Origin: Odiellus spinosus
Taxonomy: Eukaryota; Arthropoda; Arachnida; Opiliones; Phalangiidae
NCBI GenBank assembly: GCA_963920705.1
Contig: OY987239.1
Coordinates: forward strand, 12,015,004-12,079,003
DNA length: 64,000 nucleotides
Direction of reading: 5' to 3'
The number at the start of each line of letters is the position of its first letter. Positions within the stretch are counted from its first letter, which is position 1. Position numbers and translations under genes: made by a program. Under the pieces are notes generated by a model. That model did not search any database, was not told the origin of the DNA, and saw only the letters and a program-made list of their open reading frames with translations. Below are positions 46,289 to 58,800 of this stretch, piece by piece.

Positions 46289-47818
46289 GTTTTTATATTG
46301 ATCCATTTTTTTTTAAACATAATGTATTGCTATAATATAATTAAAGTGGTGTGTTATTAATATCATAATGTGTTTTTCTAATCATGTAATGGATTGCTCG
46401 ATATAAGCTAAAGTATTTGAAAATTAAACACAATAAACCTGCACTAATCGAATATTGACATCGTCGACAAAAATATTAGGGCAAAAATATTTTAACATTA
46501 AAGCTTAATAAATCAATATTTTCAGGAGTGTTAATGTAAATAAACCTAAATTGGGTTACCGACACTCTTCAAAAGAAATTAATTAGTGGGCTAATTAGTG
46601 TCGTATCTTCTTCAAATATTTTCCTAGAGTGTCGAAGTTTTTTTTCCCGAATAGCTTGATATGGTGTCTACAAAATGAGCCCTACTAGCCTTAATTCGAG
46701 CCAATCAAACTAAAGCTACAAATTTTTAATTATTTTTTTCCAAGTTTTTCTATTAATTTTTTTTTGGTCATATTTGGTTATATTTTTGTTTAATGCTAAA
46801 GGAAATTAAACGCACCGCTGATTTAAACATTATACCAATTACGAGGTTCATCGAACCATATCATAGCAAGGGAATAGTTGAAATAAAGGGGCAGTGAAAT
46901 GAATTTTGTTTTTTCAACTTTTTTCAATCTTTTTCAATATTTATTTCAATTGTAGCTTTTATTTAATTAAATAAATTAAATTTTAATTTTTATATCGAAA
47001 ACAAGTCGTCGCGTCGCGTACTTAGTCTGTGGAAGATTGTACTATCTCTATAGCAAGGTTGTGTAAGTTAATAAACAAGTCACACAAGACGGAGGAATGA
47101 AAAATATATATTCAGGTTACCTTTAGTTAAATCACGCTCTGAAAACCAAGTAAACAAGTTCTCTATATTAGAATCCACTCTTGTTATGGACATATTTAAC
47201 TCTAATAAAATTGGTTCTCTATGGAAACTTTAATTCTTTCCAAGGTTGGTTTCTACTTTAGGCATTAATACGAAGCACAGCTGAATTGTTCTATTTATCT
47301 TGTTCTAAATTTCTAAAGTTTTTGCCGCGTTAATGGTAACTGAAATTTCTTCCAATTTGTTTGGAAAACATAAGGTGCTTATGTTTTATCCATTTTTTAT
47401 GGTATTTTCTACCCTAATTGGAATGTTTTGTAGTATTTTCCATCCTACAAACAGTAGGAACTGTAAATTATTAAATCAATGCTTACTGATACTCCATTTA
47501 CAACTTTTTTAATTTCTATCCCATCAATGTTTTGATTTCAATGAGATAAAAGTCATTTTTAAGGGTGCGAAGCAACCTCTTTTTGTAAAAATAGATTTAC
47601 CACTGCACTAGGTCATGCAGTTGGAAATTCAATTTAATTAATTTCAAACGCAACAGAAATAACAGTCTATTTTTATATAATTTTAGTCTTGATCAAGCAA
47701 GCGAGACAAAAGCTTAGACAGCATAGGCAGAAATTCAAGTTATTCAAAATTAGTTCTTAAAATTAAGCATACAGTAGCTTTTACTAAGTAAAGATCCTAT
47801 TTGGAAATTGGGAAAAAC
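46289..47818. other. AT-rich intergenic sequence
   Basis: Between receptor genes 2 and 3. I see no coding exon, terminal repeat or tandem array here. Promoter elements of gene 3 could lie in its right part but none is clear. Confidence 0.5.
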
Positions 47819-50800
47819 ATGAACGAAACATTGAACGTTATTGTGGCTGATGTAAGTTTATTAAAAAATAGTGAAATAGAAATTGGCTCGGAATCGGATC
47901 GATCCATTATCTTCCGTTATTCATATATTTTCAGATATTTTATTTTCGGATAAATTGTAACTAAAACAATGAAATTTCTATATTCGTATAATTGTTAAAT
48001 GGTTTACCCCAAGATAAGCCTTCGCCCCTTTATCTATCTACAAATTACTCCGTTTTCAAACGTATAACGATGGATAATTCGCGTTTCCAGAGTCTAAAAT
48101 ATAAGAAAAATATTTCAAATTGACTTTTAATTCGAAGGATAGAAATAAAACGATAAGATTTTAAATCATCTTTTTATTCGTTATTTTTCACGGAAAATAA
48201 ATTTTGAATGTTTTTTATCCGAACGTATTACGCATCGGATAATATTCTAAGAAGGCCATTTTTGTTGGATAATAAAAACGGATATGGATTAGGTTTTATT
48301 TACTTTATCTTGGAATAAGTTAACTCGAATGAAGTCTATTTTTTTTATCAAACTGATAATATACATAAGAATTTAGTAGATTTTATCCAATTAATAAAAA
48401 TGATACGAATTCCGAACTCTATACACGCGTTGGAAAAAATATTCCAATGGGGGTAAACTTACAAATAACTGCTTCGGGAACCAGTCTCGTTTCAACAACC
48501 GATAGACGAAGCTACGATAAATCGATTTATAAAGATAAGTGATTTCGTGACGCCTAAATCGATTCCTGGCGATTTGAATGTCGGTTTGATTTTACCGTAG
48601 CTATTTAATACACTATGACTATGTTAACTGTCAAATATGTAAATGTATTACTTAATGTTAATATTAATGTAATTATCTTTCAGATTGGCTATCTTTCAAT
48701 GTGGAATAATGGAACGCCGAAAGGATACGGAGTCGATCTGTGGAAATTTATTGCCGAGCTAAGAAAACTTAAGTGAGATTTTAGTTAAATATAATTAATA
48801 TTTTGGTAATCAAATTTGAAACAATATAAGAATATTTTTAAATTTTATTCAAAGAACGCGATAGCGTTCTTTGTTATGGGCCGATGAATAACTGTAATAC
48901 TATTTCAATTTACTTAAAAAAACATTCAGTCATTATCCAATCAAAACGCTCCATTTTCCTTTTTTGAGGACAAGTCCACTGAGCGGCAAAATTAAAATAA
49001 ATGATGAAATTAATTTAAAATGAAAGATCAAGGCTGGAATTTTTAGAGTGAGACTAAAAGCATTCAAATCGATTCGGTAGTTTTAGCCAGACGTTCCTCT
49101 TCCAGAGGGGTGTAGGCTCTTACATTGTTTAATAATGTTGTAGTCGTAGTAGCTAGTAATAGGCTTCATCTATCGGTTATTGAAACCGAATCGGTATGAA
49201 ACTGGTTCCCGAAGCAGTCAAATCGATTTGAGAAAAGGTTTCCTGTTCAAACAATTAAAGCGAAACGTTTTGAAAGGGTTTAAATCGATTCTAAGGCCTA
49301 GTATGAACGCGTCTTACGTGAATCCATCATAAATGTTGGCAGTCTGGGTTAGCTGGACTATGACGCGTATTTACTACAGCCTATTGATCATTCCTGTATA
49401 CTTATAGTCGACTTAAAGTGGCTTTAATTACAGATACAAGTTTTCGCACCTAGTGAACGAAAATATATACACATTTGACGTTATTCAAAACACCGTAAGA
49501 ACATTTGGGTTTAATCCATATGTATACCATGAGAAAATGATAGAAAATGACACCAGGATTGCCTGAGCCCCGAGGCAACTGACCAGAGTCTTCAACATGG
49601 GCCACTGCATGCCTACATTATACCAGAAGCCGATGAAACCCTCCTTTGAAGTATATTACTCCCGGGTCTTGTCTACCCCTCTCTGTATGGGTTATTCTCA
49701 AAAGGCGCGATTCGTACGCCTCCTAACGGTAGATATTTTCGGAGCGGGAGTTCGTCGAGCGAATATTTCTAGCAGCCTCGGAGTTCGTCAAAAAAACGTC
49801 GTCGTTTGTGGAGAGAGAGAATTTCCAATTTTCCGTAGACAGGGGGGTATGAAGTAGGACCCCTCCGATCTCGTAAAATTGGGAATTTTACCCATACAGA
49901 GAGGATCGCTATATGGAACATTAGAGTAATAGACTTCAAAGGAGGGTTTCATCGGCTTCTGATGATACCAAATCCCCATCTCACAACCGGTCGCATCGTT
50001 AGAGATTATAATTTTCTATCATATTCCCTTGGCAAATATTCAAAATTGTGTTTTGTGGCATACTTGCTCAGCTCCTTTAATTAGTACCATAACCTTTGAC
50101 CTTAAATATCCTTGCAGACTACGAATGATGTATATATTATGGATGCGTATATAAATTACAAGAGGCATCAAGTTATGGCCTTCTCATTACCATACGCTAC
50201 AACATCTGCCGCGCTGTTTTGCGAACGCACTAGCAACTGCGGGGGCTCCAACACGCATTTGCCTACATTAACCACTAATGTATGTTATAAACAAAAGTTC
50301 CAGAACGCATTGAAAGACCTAAGAACTCAATCTCCTTCCTCCAAGACTCTATCAATTCGATTTCGAGCCCTAATAATTCGGGGAAAAACTACTTATTTCC
50401 AGATATTTACTTTGACTGCCGTCTTTTTATGCCTCGTTGCTACTTTTTTGGCAACCGATACGAAGCGGATAAAAACACCCAGATTTAAATCTTTCCAACC
50501 TTTTAGAGTTTTTCTGAAACTTTTTGAATGCTTAAGAGTTCTTCTAAGACAATGTAAGATTATAGATTTCCCGAGTAAAATTATTTCAGTAAATACAGAA
50601 GCCGATGAAACCCTCCTTTGAAGTCTACTACTCCAATGTTCCATATAGCGCTCCTCTCTGTATGGGTAAAATTCCCAATTTTACGAGTTAGAAGGGGTCC
50701 TACTTCATACCCCCCTATCTACGGAAAATTGGAAATTCTCTCTCTCCACAAACGACGACGTTTTTTGGACGAACTCCGAGGCTGCTAGAGATATTCGCTC

Positions 50801-52960
50801 GACGAACTCCCGCTCCGAAAACATTACCGTTGGGAGGCGTACGAATCGCGCCTTTTGAGAATAACCCATACAGAGAGGGGTAGACAAGACCCGGGAGCAA
50901 TAGACTTCAAAGGAGGGTTTCATCGGCTTCTGGTAAATATTATAATTTATTCCAACTTTGTAGCTCTACCGCAATTACCGAAATTTCTTTCGAATCGAAT
51001 CGCTGTCATAAGCTTGATTATCGGAATGCTCTTTCTAATGTTATCTTACCAAAATGAAATGATAGTTAACATGGCACTTTGCGTTGGATCAGCACCGGAC
51101 ACTATTGAACAAGTTATTCAACTTTTCAAAAATGCTCAAGGTCAAAAACCAATTTTAGTCTTGCAAAGTATCTTAAAGGTATTTAATAAGGCGATTCGCC
51201 TTATTTATAAAAAAGATATTTAGGCATTTAAATGCAATTTTGCGTTTCAGAACTTCAATGATCCGAGAATACAAAAATATGCCTCATCTCAATTAGATGT
51301 AAAATTACTCTCGTAATATTCGGAAGAATCCCGTTCGGTATAATGGGATTCTGTCGAATTGGACATTTTTACTAATGAAATATCCGTTCATTGCTATCTA
51401 ATGGGTTTCTGACTTTTGTTCATTAGTCGGATACCTTAGAAAAATCGTGGAAGAGTTTATTAAATGTGGTATCTGACTTCCAAAACAGAAGGCTCATATA
51501 CATGTCTCTCGAAAACAACGCGTTTCGACTCTTTAGGGAATTTTGCCAGGGAAAAAATGAAGATATAACCAACGCCTATCAAGAATACGGACTTGAACTT
51601 CACGTAGGAAGAACCAAATATTATACGCAACCGATATGCCTGGCCATGCGTCTTGGACTTCCAAGGGATCTACTTGAATATATTAATCTAAGGTATTAAT
51701 TCCAATCAAGTTATGATCTCGCGTGTTTTGGGTTTTTCCCTGACCATCTACATCGTTTTTTCCCTAACCAATCTAAAGGTTTAAATTAGTAGTAATATGC
51801 AATTTCAAGTGCAGTAGCATTATCGTAAAATATTTTAATATTATTATTAATTTTAAATTTGTTGTATTTAAAAATAATATTTTATATTGGCATAGTCTGA
51901 AATTCTTGAAAAAAAAAAAATCACATTTCGAAAAAATGAAGCGAAAATATAATTTTATGGAGACGTAGTCGCCATCTATCAGTATCTAATTGAATTACAA
52001 AATCCAAATCTCACGTAGAAAGCTAGAAAATTCAACGAAGTTAAAAATTGAAGCGAAAATAGAATTTTATGGAGACATAGTCGCCATCTATAAGAATCTA
52101 ATTGAACTACAAAATCCAAATCTCACGTAGAAAACTAGAAAATTCAACGAAGTTAAAATTTGAAGCGAAAATAGAATTTTATGGAGACATACTCGCCATC
52201 TATAAGAATCTAATTGAACTACAAAATCCAAATCTCACGTAGAAAACTAGAAAATTCAACGAAGTTAAAAATTGAAGCGAAAATAGAATTTTATGGAGAC
52301 ATAGTCGCCATCTATAAGAATCTAATTGAACTACAAAATCCATATCTCATGTAGAAAATTCAATGAAGTTAAAGTAGGGGAAATAGTTTTATCGACGTGT
52401 TTGCTATAGAGTATTTCTAATTGATTATTCATCTTGACATATATTTTAAAGGGTTAGTTACCTCAATTTTTTTTAATAAAAATTATCAATATTAAATCTT
52501 ATTAGGCCTAAATTTTACTGTAGATTATAAATATATTTAAATTAGTCTTAGCGGACGGTTAATGGCACTGTCCTACCCTAATACGAATTGGAACCTATTG
52601 TCTCGGCTTGACCTTACACAGTTACCCTCACTAGCATATTTGAAGGCACAAAACATATATAAAGCTTATACTGAATCGATATATAATGATCTAAATGAAA
52701 TTCATTTCAGAGTGTTAATGTATCTGGAAATTGGCATACGTCAATATGTGGAGCAAAAGAGATGGTTCGTTGTTGAGAACTGTTTTGGTCAATATTTTTA
52801 CACTGGATCGCCCAAGAACGATTTCAACACTGCCGAAATGGAGGGTTTAAATCTAATGGGTGTCGACTTTTGCTTTTTACATTGGATAATTGGACTCTTC
52901 GTGTCTTTCATTGTCCTGTTACTTGAAATATTTTACCACTATTTTAAACGTTGTCACTGA
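47819..52960 (+). CDS. Divergent ionotropic receptor (IR)-like gene 3
   Basis: Nine exons join in frame: 47,819-47,851; 48,684-48,772; 49,434-49,494; 50,118-50,279; 50,403-50,553; 50,964-51,178; 51,251-51,298; 51,427-51,692; 52,711-52,960 (424 residues). It is a close paralogue of gene 1 with identical intron positions and phases: LNVIVAD, MWNNGTPKGYGVDLWKF, DVYIMDAYINY, NCGGSNTHLPTL, and second helix about 177-194 (RIAVISLIIGMLFLMLSY, identical in the two). The last helix is about 393-415, after NTAEMEGLNLMGVDF. It starts directly at S1, as gene 1 does. The conserved exon plan argues for tandem duplication of an ancestral receptor. Intron 8 holds a 112-bp tandem repeat and introns 3 and 5 hold MITEs. 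A nine-transcript-independent frame check supports function, but expression is unknown. Confidence 0.8.
48090..48420 (+). repeat. ~320-bp dispersed repeat, copy 2
   Basis: Inverted relative to the copy at 41,255-41,575. It lies in intron 1 of receptor gene 3. Confidence 0.75.
49624..49961 (-). mobile_element. MITE family 1, copy 10
   Basis: 338 bp, reverse orientation, in intron 3 of receptor gene 3. Flanks ATTATAC and ATGATAC (6/7). Confidence 0.92.
50596..50932 (+). mobile_element. MITE family 1, copy 11
   Basis: 337 bp, in intron 5 of receptor gene 3. Target duplication GTAAATA (7/7). It lacks one base in the ACATTACCGTTG stretch. Confidence 0.93.
51938..52372. repeat. Tandem repeat, 112-bp unit, nearly four copies
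   Basis: GAAGCGAAAATA starts at 51,938, 52,050, 52,162 and 52,274, so the period is exactly 112 bp. The last copy is shortened. It lies in intron 8 of receptor gene 3; the matching intron of gene 1 has no such array. Confidence 0.93.
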
Positions 52961-53013
52961 CTGATATATCGTGAAAACCAAATTGTCTTTAAAATACGAT
53001 AAGAAATCTACAC

Positions 53014-53304
53014 CAAGAAGGATCAGATAAGGAGAGGAAAAGTGGGGACGGCGCAGTTCCTACTGCGTCGGCCTAAACTCCCACTCTGGGAGAACGGGGG
53101 TAGAGATGTTTCGTGGTAAAATGTTGTCACGTGGGTAAAACGGATCCATTATCAGCTTCGTAGTAGCCAACGACGCTCGTGACCACGTGACAACAGTTTA
53201 CCTCGGGAATTTCCTATCCCCCTTTCCACCCGAGTGGGAGGTTGGCTTTTCTCTCTCTAACTCAACGCAGCCCTACTTTTCCTCTCCTTATCTGATCCTT
53301 CTTG
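53014..53304. mobile_element. MITE family 2, copy 2
   Basis: 291 bp, same 33-bp terminal repeats as the copy at 44,392. Target duplication TCTACAC (7/7). It lies just past receptor gene 3. The centre differs from copy 1 by an indel and several substitutions. Confidence 0.93.
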
Positions 53305-53311
53305 TCTACAC

Positions 53312-54960
53312 TAATCAAAAACCTATGGCTTAAGAAGGATGCTATTTATCATGGATATTACAAAATTACATCTCAGATGTAATTAGTTCATTACAACTCA
53401 GAATACACAGATTAATATCCAAAGTACGGACATTAACTTTTTAAATCACGGCAATTCAACCACACCTTTCACAAATATCTGCACCCCTTTATAAAAAATT
53501 ACTCGTATCTTTGATAAAAACTCAATACTTCATCACATCGCTTATAACAGTTCTCCAAACTAATTTGTCTCAAAACTACGGTTCTACCAAAAAATTGAAT
53601 TGGTTTTAAGGACTTAAGATTAGTATCTTAGAGAAAATATTAAATTTAACACCCAAAACTATAGTCTGCAAAAGGTTATACCATTTTGGTTTTAGGAGTC
53701 TCGCTTTTCGATTTGGGGCTGTATATTTTTCAAGCTCCACGATTGTATGTAACAGATTTATAAAACTTTACTTACTGCGATAAATTTCCTCTAAGATATC
53801 CTTATTCCTGGGGAACTACACGATCTTTATTGTCTTTATGATCCGAATCACTGTTCTTTTGAGCCTTTGTTCTTCTTAACACCATTTCTTCTTCAAAGTT
53901 CAATACCAGCCTGGCCAAGGCTTAAACGAACACTCGCGTTTTGCACAATATCCATTGGAATTCCTATGCTTTAACCTTTAAAGTTCGTTTGAAATTATTA
54001 CCACTGATTTATCGATAAATTCCGTTACTCTTCGCAAACATATCTCAAACTACTTAATATAGGTTAAAAGCTAAAAGCAAACTAAAAGAATAATGACTTG
54101 ACAGTCTGACAGAACACTTCGATCTCATTATTCAAGCTACAGTACAGTGGCTAATGACGTGTCACGTGACGAGCACCTCAGAACAGCTGCCTCTCTCTAA
54201 TTGGCTACATTCAAAATTGAGTGATAAGAGCAGGGTGGGAAATAAGCAAACTTTTAAAGCGACCCATTAGCCTGATCTTTGAATAAATTAACTTAATGAA
54301 CATGTAAAAATGAAATTAAGCTTAAAATTAATTTTCAGAATAAAAATTTGGAATGTTTAATAATATAAATAAGAAGTATTAAATATTTTAACAGAAAATA
54401 AAATTAAGTAAAACTAGAAGTTTCATCTGGCCCTAAACTTTTTTTTTCTTTTTTAATAGAATCTCTTAATCAGGTTATTTCTTTTTTAATTTTTCTTTTA
54501 AAACGTTATATATCACGATTTGTGATTTCTACATTTAATGGAACAACATTTAACATATTTTTTCCATTTTCTTTTGTTACTTTACATATATTAAAAATCT
54601 ATCACACAAATGCATTAACTATAACGCATCACCCTTCAATATAATTAAGCTATCAACGCTGGTCCAAAAAACTCAATGGAGAAAATTTTAGTACAATTTG
54701 TTAATTTTTTTTAATGGAATGTTCGTAAATTTCAGTTAGTTTTTTTTAGTGATGGCTGATATCATTTAAATTAACAGATTTTTAACCAGTTCTTGGTTCT
54801 GAAGTAACTTTTATTACTACCGAATTAGAAGACAAAAATTTAAATAATTATCGCTTTGAATTCTGTTTTGACATAAAACCTTGTTTTTTTTGGTTTAAGA
54901 CAATCTTTTTAATCATTTTTTGAGGAAAAATTTACGATTTTAGGTACACATTTAAATAAT
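53312..54960. other. Intergenic sequence, nothing recognised
   Basis: AT-rich sequence between receptor gene 3 and the E2F-like repeat cluster. No exon, RNA gene or terminal repeat was recognised. Confidence 0.5.
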
Positions 54961-55350
54961 TTAAACTTTTCCCGCCAAAATAGCGTCAGAAATGCCACCT
55001 ACCTCCACTGAAAAACGTATTATATATTATTTTTTGGGTCTAACATCACATTTCAATCAATTTTGGCGGGAAAAAGATCTATTTAAAATCAATTTTGGCG
55101 GGAAAAAGATCTATTTAAAATCAATTTTGGCGGGAAAAAGATCAATTTTAAATCAATTTTGGCGGGAAAAAGATCTATTTTAAATCAATTTTGGCGGGAA
55201 AATGATCTATTTTAAATCAAGTTTTGATGTAAAACTTAATTTCGCGCCAAATTTAAACTTTTCCCGCCAAAATTCGACAGAAGCGCCATCTTTCTTCTAT
55301 CAAAAACGTATTATATATTAATTTTTGGTTCTAATATGGCGGGAAAATAT
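54961..55350. repeat. 32-bp tandem repeat carrying E2F-like motifs, with inverted flanks
   Basis: About five units containing TTTTGGCGGGAAAAAGATC (from 55,061, 55,093, 55,125, 55,157 and 55,189). Two flanking blocks with TTTTCCCGCCAAAA (54,967 and 55,257) both continue into AAAACGTATTATATATTA. A TTCGCGCCAAA lies at 55,241 and ATGGCGGGAAAA near 55,337. TTTGGCGGGAAA fits the E2F/DP consensus. It lies past the 3' ends of both receptor gene 3 and myosin V, so a regulatory role is only a possibility. Confidence 0.7.
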
Positions 55351-55814
55351 TAAACATCAAAATTTTACCTCAAAAAATGATAAAATATCAAAATTTATTA
55401 CTTTTCTAACAAATTTGGCTTTAATATTTGAATTTTTAAAACTTAAAACACAAATTTAGGTACAAGTCTTCAAAAAATTCAAGTTTTGAGACCAAAAAGG
55501 CATCAAATCTCAGAAAAAGGGTATCATAATTAGTTTTTTAGACGTTAACTGATACCAAGCCAATCACTATTAGTATTTTTTTACCAAAACAATAATGGAA
55601 TGTGTTTTAATTAGTCATATTGTTTCTATCGAATCCCAACACAATTTTAACTATTATTGCACTAATTTAAATTAAATAATAAAAAAATAAGTTAAATTAA
55701 TTATATTTTCAACAATCAGAGTCCAGTAATCAAGTTAAGGCACCCATTTCTCTAAAATTAATTTCGAAAGTGCCGGATATCTTTTTTTACTTAATCTCTT
55801 TTAATTCCGCGACG

Positions 55815-58800
55815 TTAAACTTTCTTTAATACGTGCGATAAGTTTAGTACTTCCGGTAAATTAATATCTTCCAAACATATGGAAGATGGATTGAATGGAA
55901 ATCTTATTGGGAATGCTAGCTTTGTATCCATTAATAATGTAGAAGAGCCGCGACTGGCAAATAGAGGATCAGATTCTAGCATTTTCTCATCTCGAGCTTG
56001 GAGGCAAGCCTGAACAAGACGAGTAAATGATACAGGTACGCGTTCTTCGAACTCGTCCGCTGGAGTATATAGATTTAGAATCTTGATAATCTAGAGATAT
56101 AACGAAAGAGGTGGTATCGTTATCGGGTTTTTGCCTTTTCTATCAGGCCTGTACTCGACTCGATACTCGATCGAGTACTCGACTCGATACTCGATCGAGT
56201 ACTCGACTCGAGACTCGATCGAGTACTCGACTCGAGACTCGATCGAGTACTCGACTCGAGACTCGATCGAGTACTCGACTCGAGACTCGATCGAGTACTC
56301 GACTCGAGACTCGATCGAGTACTCGACTCGAGACTCGATCGAGTACTCGACTCGAGACTCGATCGAGTACTCGACTCGAGACTCGATCGAGTACTCGACT
56401 CGAGACTCGATCGAGTACTCGACTCGAGACTCGATCGAGTACTCGACTCGAGACTCGATCGAGTACTCGCACAGGCCTGTTTTTTATACGGTGTACGTAA
56501 CCTGAGAGTCACGAATTCAAACAAAGAAGTACTCTTAAAGAGCTTAAAAGTAATCTTACTTGAGATGTGGTTAGTTTGTCACACATTGCGCAAACACTCT
56601 GAACATCCTCGTCACTTTTACGAGCCTGAAGTAATTGCGAAGCTTGAATTATCGGATCCAGGGTCTTTGTAACTTCGATTTGATGGATTTTTTGGTCCCT
56701 ACACCATTGTTCCAAATGGCTCAAGTTGTACCTTAAGAGTAAAATGATTCCATGAATTTTTTTCGGCCTATTTGCAGTATTTTCTCAATACTTTGGCTAT
56801 CTACGTTGTACGACCGAAGATTAAGAAAGTGTTAAGTCCCTCACACCCTTCAATCGGTAGTTAAAAGACAACTTACCTGATTTGCATTCCTTTGGACCAG
56901 TGACACATGTCCTTCCTCAACAATAAGTTGTTTAGCGCTCCCGCACAAATGAAATAGAAGAGCTGGAACAAAAATTTAATATTAAAGATATCTTGCGATG
57001 AAGAAAAGATTGAAAAGGTACGAATTTGGGAACTTATCGTAGCAATTACCTGCTTAAAAACTTGTGTCACCAATTCCGGATCAACTCCGTGCAAGTTTAA
57101 GATTTGATAGAAACCATCGAGTTCTCGTAACAAAGCATCCATCGCTTTTTGAGGATCCACGGGGGATTCAGATTCTCTAGCGACACTCGCTGATCTTCCT
57201 CTCATTTGGGGTTTGTTTCCCGAAATGCCAGGAATCGCTTCGTGTTCAAGTACCGCGGGAACTAAAAGTGGTTTGTACAAGGGAATTTTTAGTTATAATC
57301 AAGAGTTCGTCTGCTAAAACTAGGCCTAAATCAAACTGGAGAAGATGAAAAGAAAAATAACCTAGAATTCGTCAAAAAAATTAACGTACCAATTAGCGGT
57401 TGAACGTTTTCTTCCATAATCTTTATAACAGCCTGATAGATCCAAACCGCAACATCACTTAAAACTTGTCTATACTCTGAGAGATCAAAATTTCTCAAGC
57501 ACTGTTCATTTTGTTTCGGGGTGTTCTCCGTTTGGAATGCCTGAAAATAAACTTTTAGGTAAAGTTACGAAGAAAGTTTAAAAATTACTTACAGCATCGC
57601 CACTGTATTGTTTTAAGTTGTGTAGAAGACGACACGTATTTGCGAGCCAAAGTACCGTATATTCAATATCATCATGACGCTTCTAAAACCGTAAAAAAAA
57701 ATTCAGAAAACCGTTAAAATTCGCTAATTTTCAGTAAAAAATTACAATTTTAGTCTTTCTAATTAAATTAATTCTAAATTAGTCTGTTTTGTACTAAGCC
57801 TTTGACTAAATTTGGATTTTACAAAGACATTTTTAGTTTTGTCACGAAGATCTTGGTGCTTAAATACTATAAACTTTTCCAGACTATTTTAATCTTAAAT
57901 GGAAATGAATCTTCGAAGAAAACAATCATAATTACTCAACTATTGGACTGAAATACGAGATTTATAGGAATTTAAGTTCTGTATGTCTTTAACAAAGTAT
58001 TTTTGGATTGAGTAAAGCCTTCAAAATGTCATAGAAATAGTTTCGTCATCAGTTCAAGCATCGTTTTAACAAGAATTAAGTTAAATGCTATGGATTTTTA
58101 CAGACTAACTTAACTTAAGGGTGAAAAACAATCATTTTCATGCAAAATTTAAATACTTAACTCTTTAAATTATAATTTAATTACAAAGTTGTATTCAAAC
58201 TTACCCTTATAACTCGTTTGATTGATGTCATACCACTATTAAGGAGGCTACGGACTTTTTCATCGTCATTAATGTGATCCGTATGTCTGATACACATAAA
58301 TATGATATAAGCTGGTAAACCGGGTAAAAGATTGACGGCGACCTTTGGTTTTAAGTCATGAACCAAACCCCGAATAATAATCGGTTCGTCTTCTTTTCGG
58401 TATTCGAACATTCCCAAATATTGCGCTTCTTTATGTTTGATGGCTGGCATTATTGATCTTGACGTATCTTGTTCTTTACTCGATAAATCTAACGCTGGGG
58501 CTTCGATTCCTAACGAAAATAAATTAAAAAAGGTTGTTTCTATTAAAAATTAACATAATTTAGGATTTGAATGCATCGTAAAACAACTTTATAGGGTGTG
58601 TGAGATTTGACGTAACGGATTTTTCAATGTAGTTACAGTTAACGCGTGACAAATGTGTTTGAAATTGAATAGTGACGAACGAAATCATACAACGTATCAT
58701 AACCATGCGATATGATGAACTTAGATTTTGATTGATTACCACATAAAAGTTACGCAGTGCTAAAAACGGGCCAATGAAACTTACCATCAGGACCCAACAT

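Noticed and set aside
34216..50923. Recurring frames such as MKPSFEVYYS and SSLGVRPKNVVVCGERE
   Set aside because: They lie entirely inside family-1 MITE copies, occur on both strands and are frameshifted between copies; the element is non-coding.
52562..52710. Alternative start of receptor gene 3 last exon with MALSYPNTNWNLL
   Set aside because: It is open sequence continuous with the last exon, but gene 1 splices at the AG just before RVL and lacks this text.
56111..56524. Repeat protein frames ([16 protein letters not shown]) in the last myosin V intron
   Set aside because: They are frames through the 24-bp minisatellite on both strands, between clear donor and acceptor sites.
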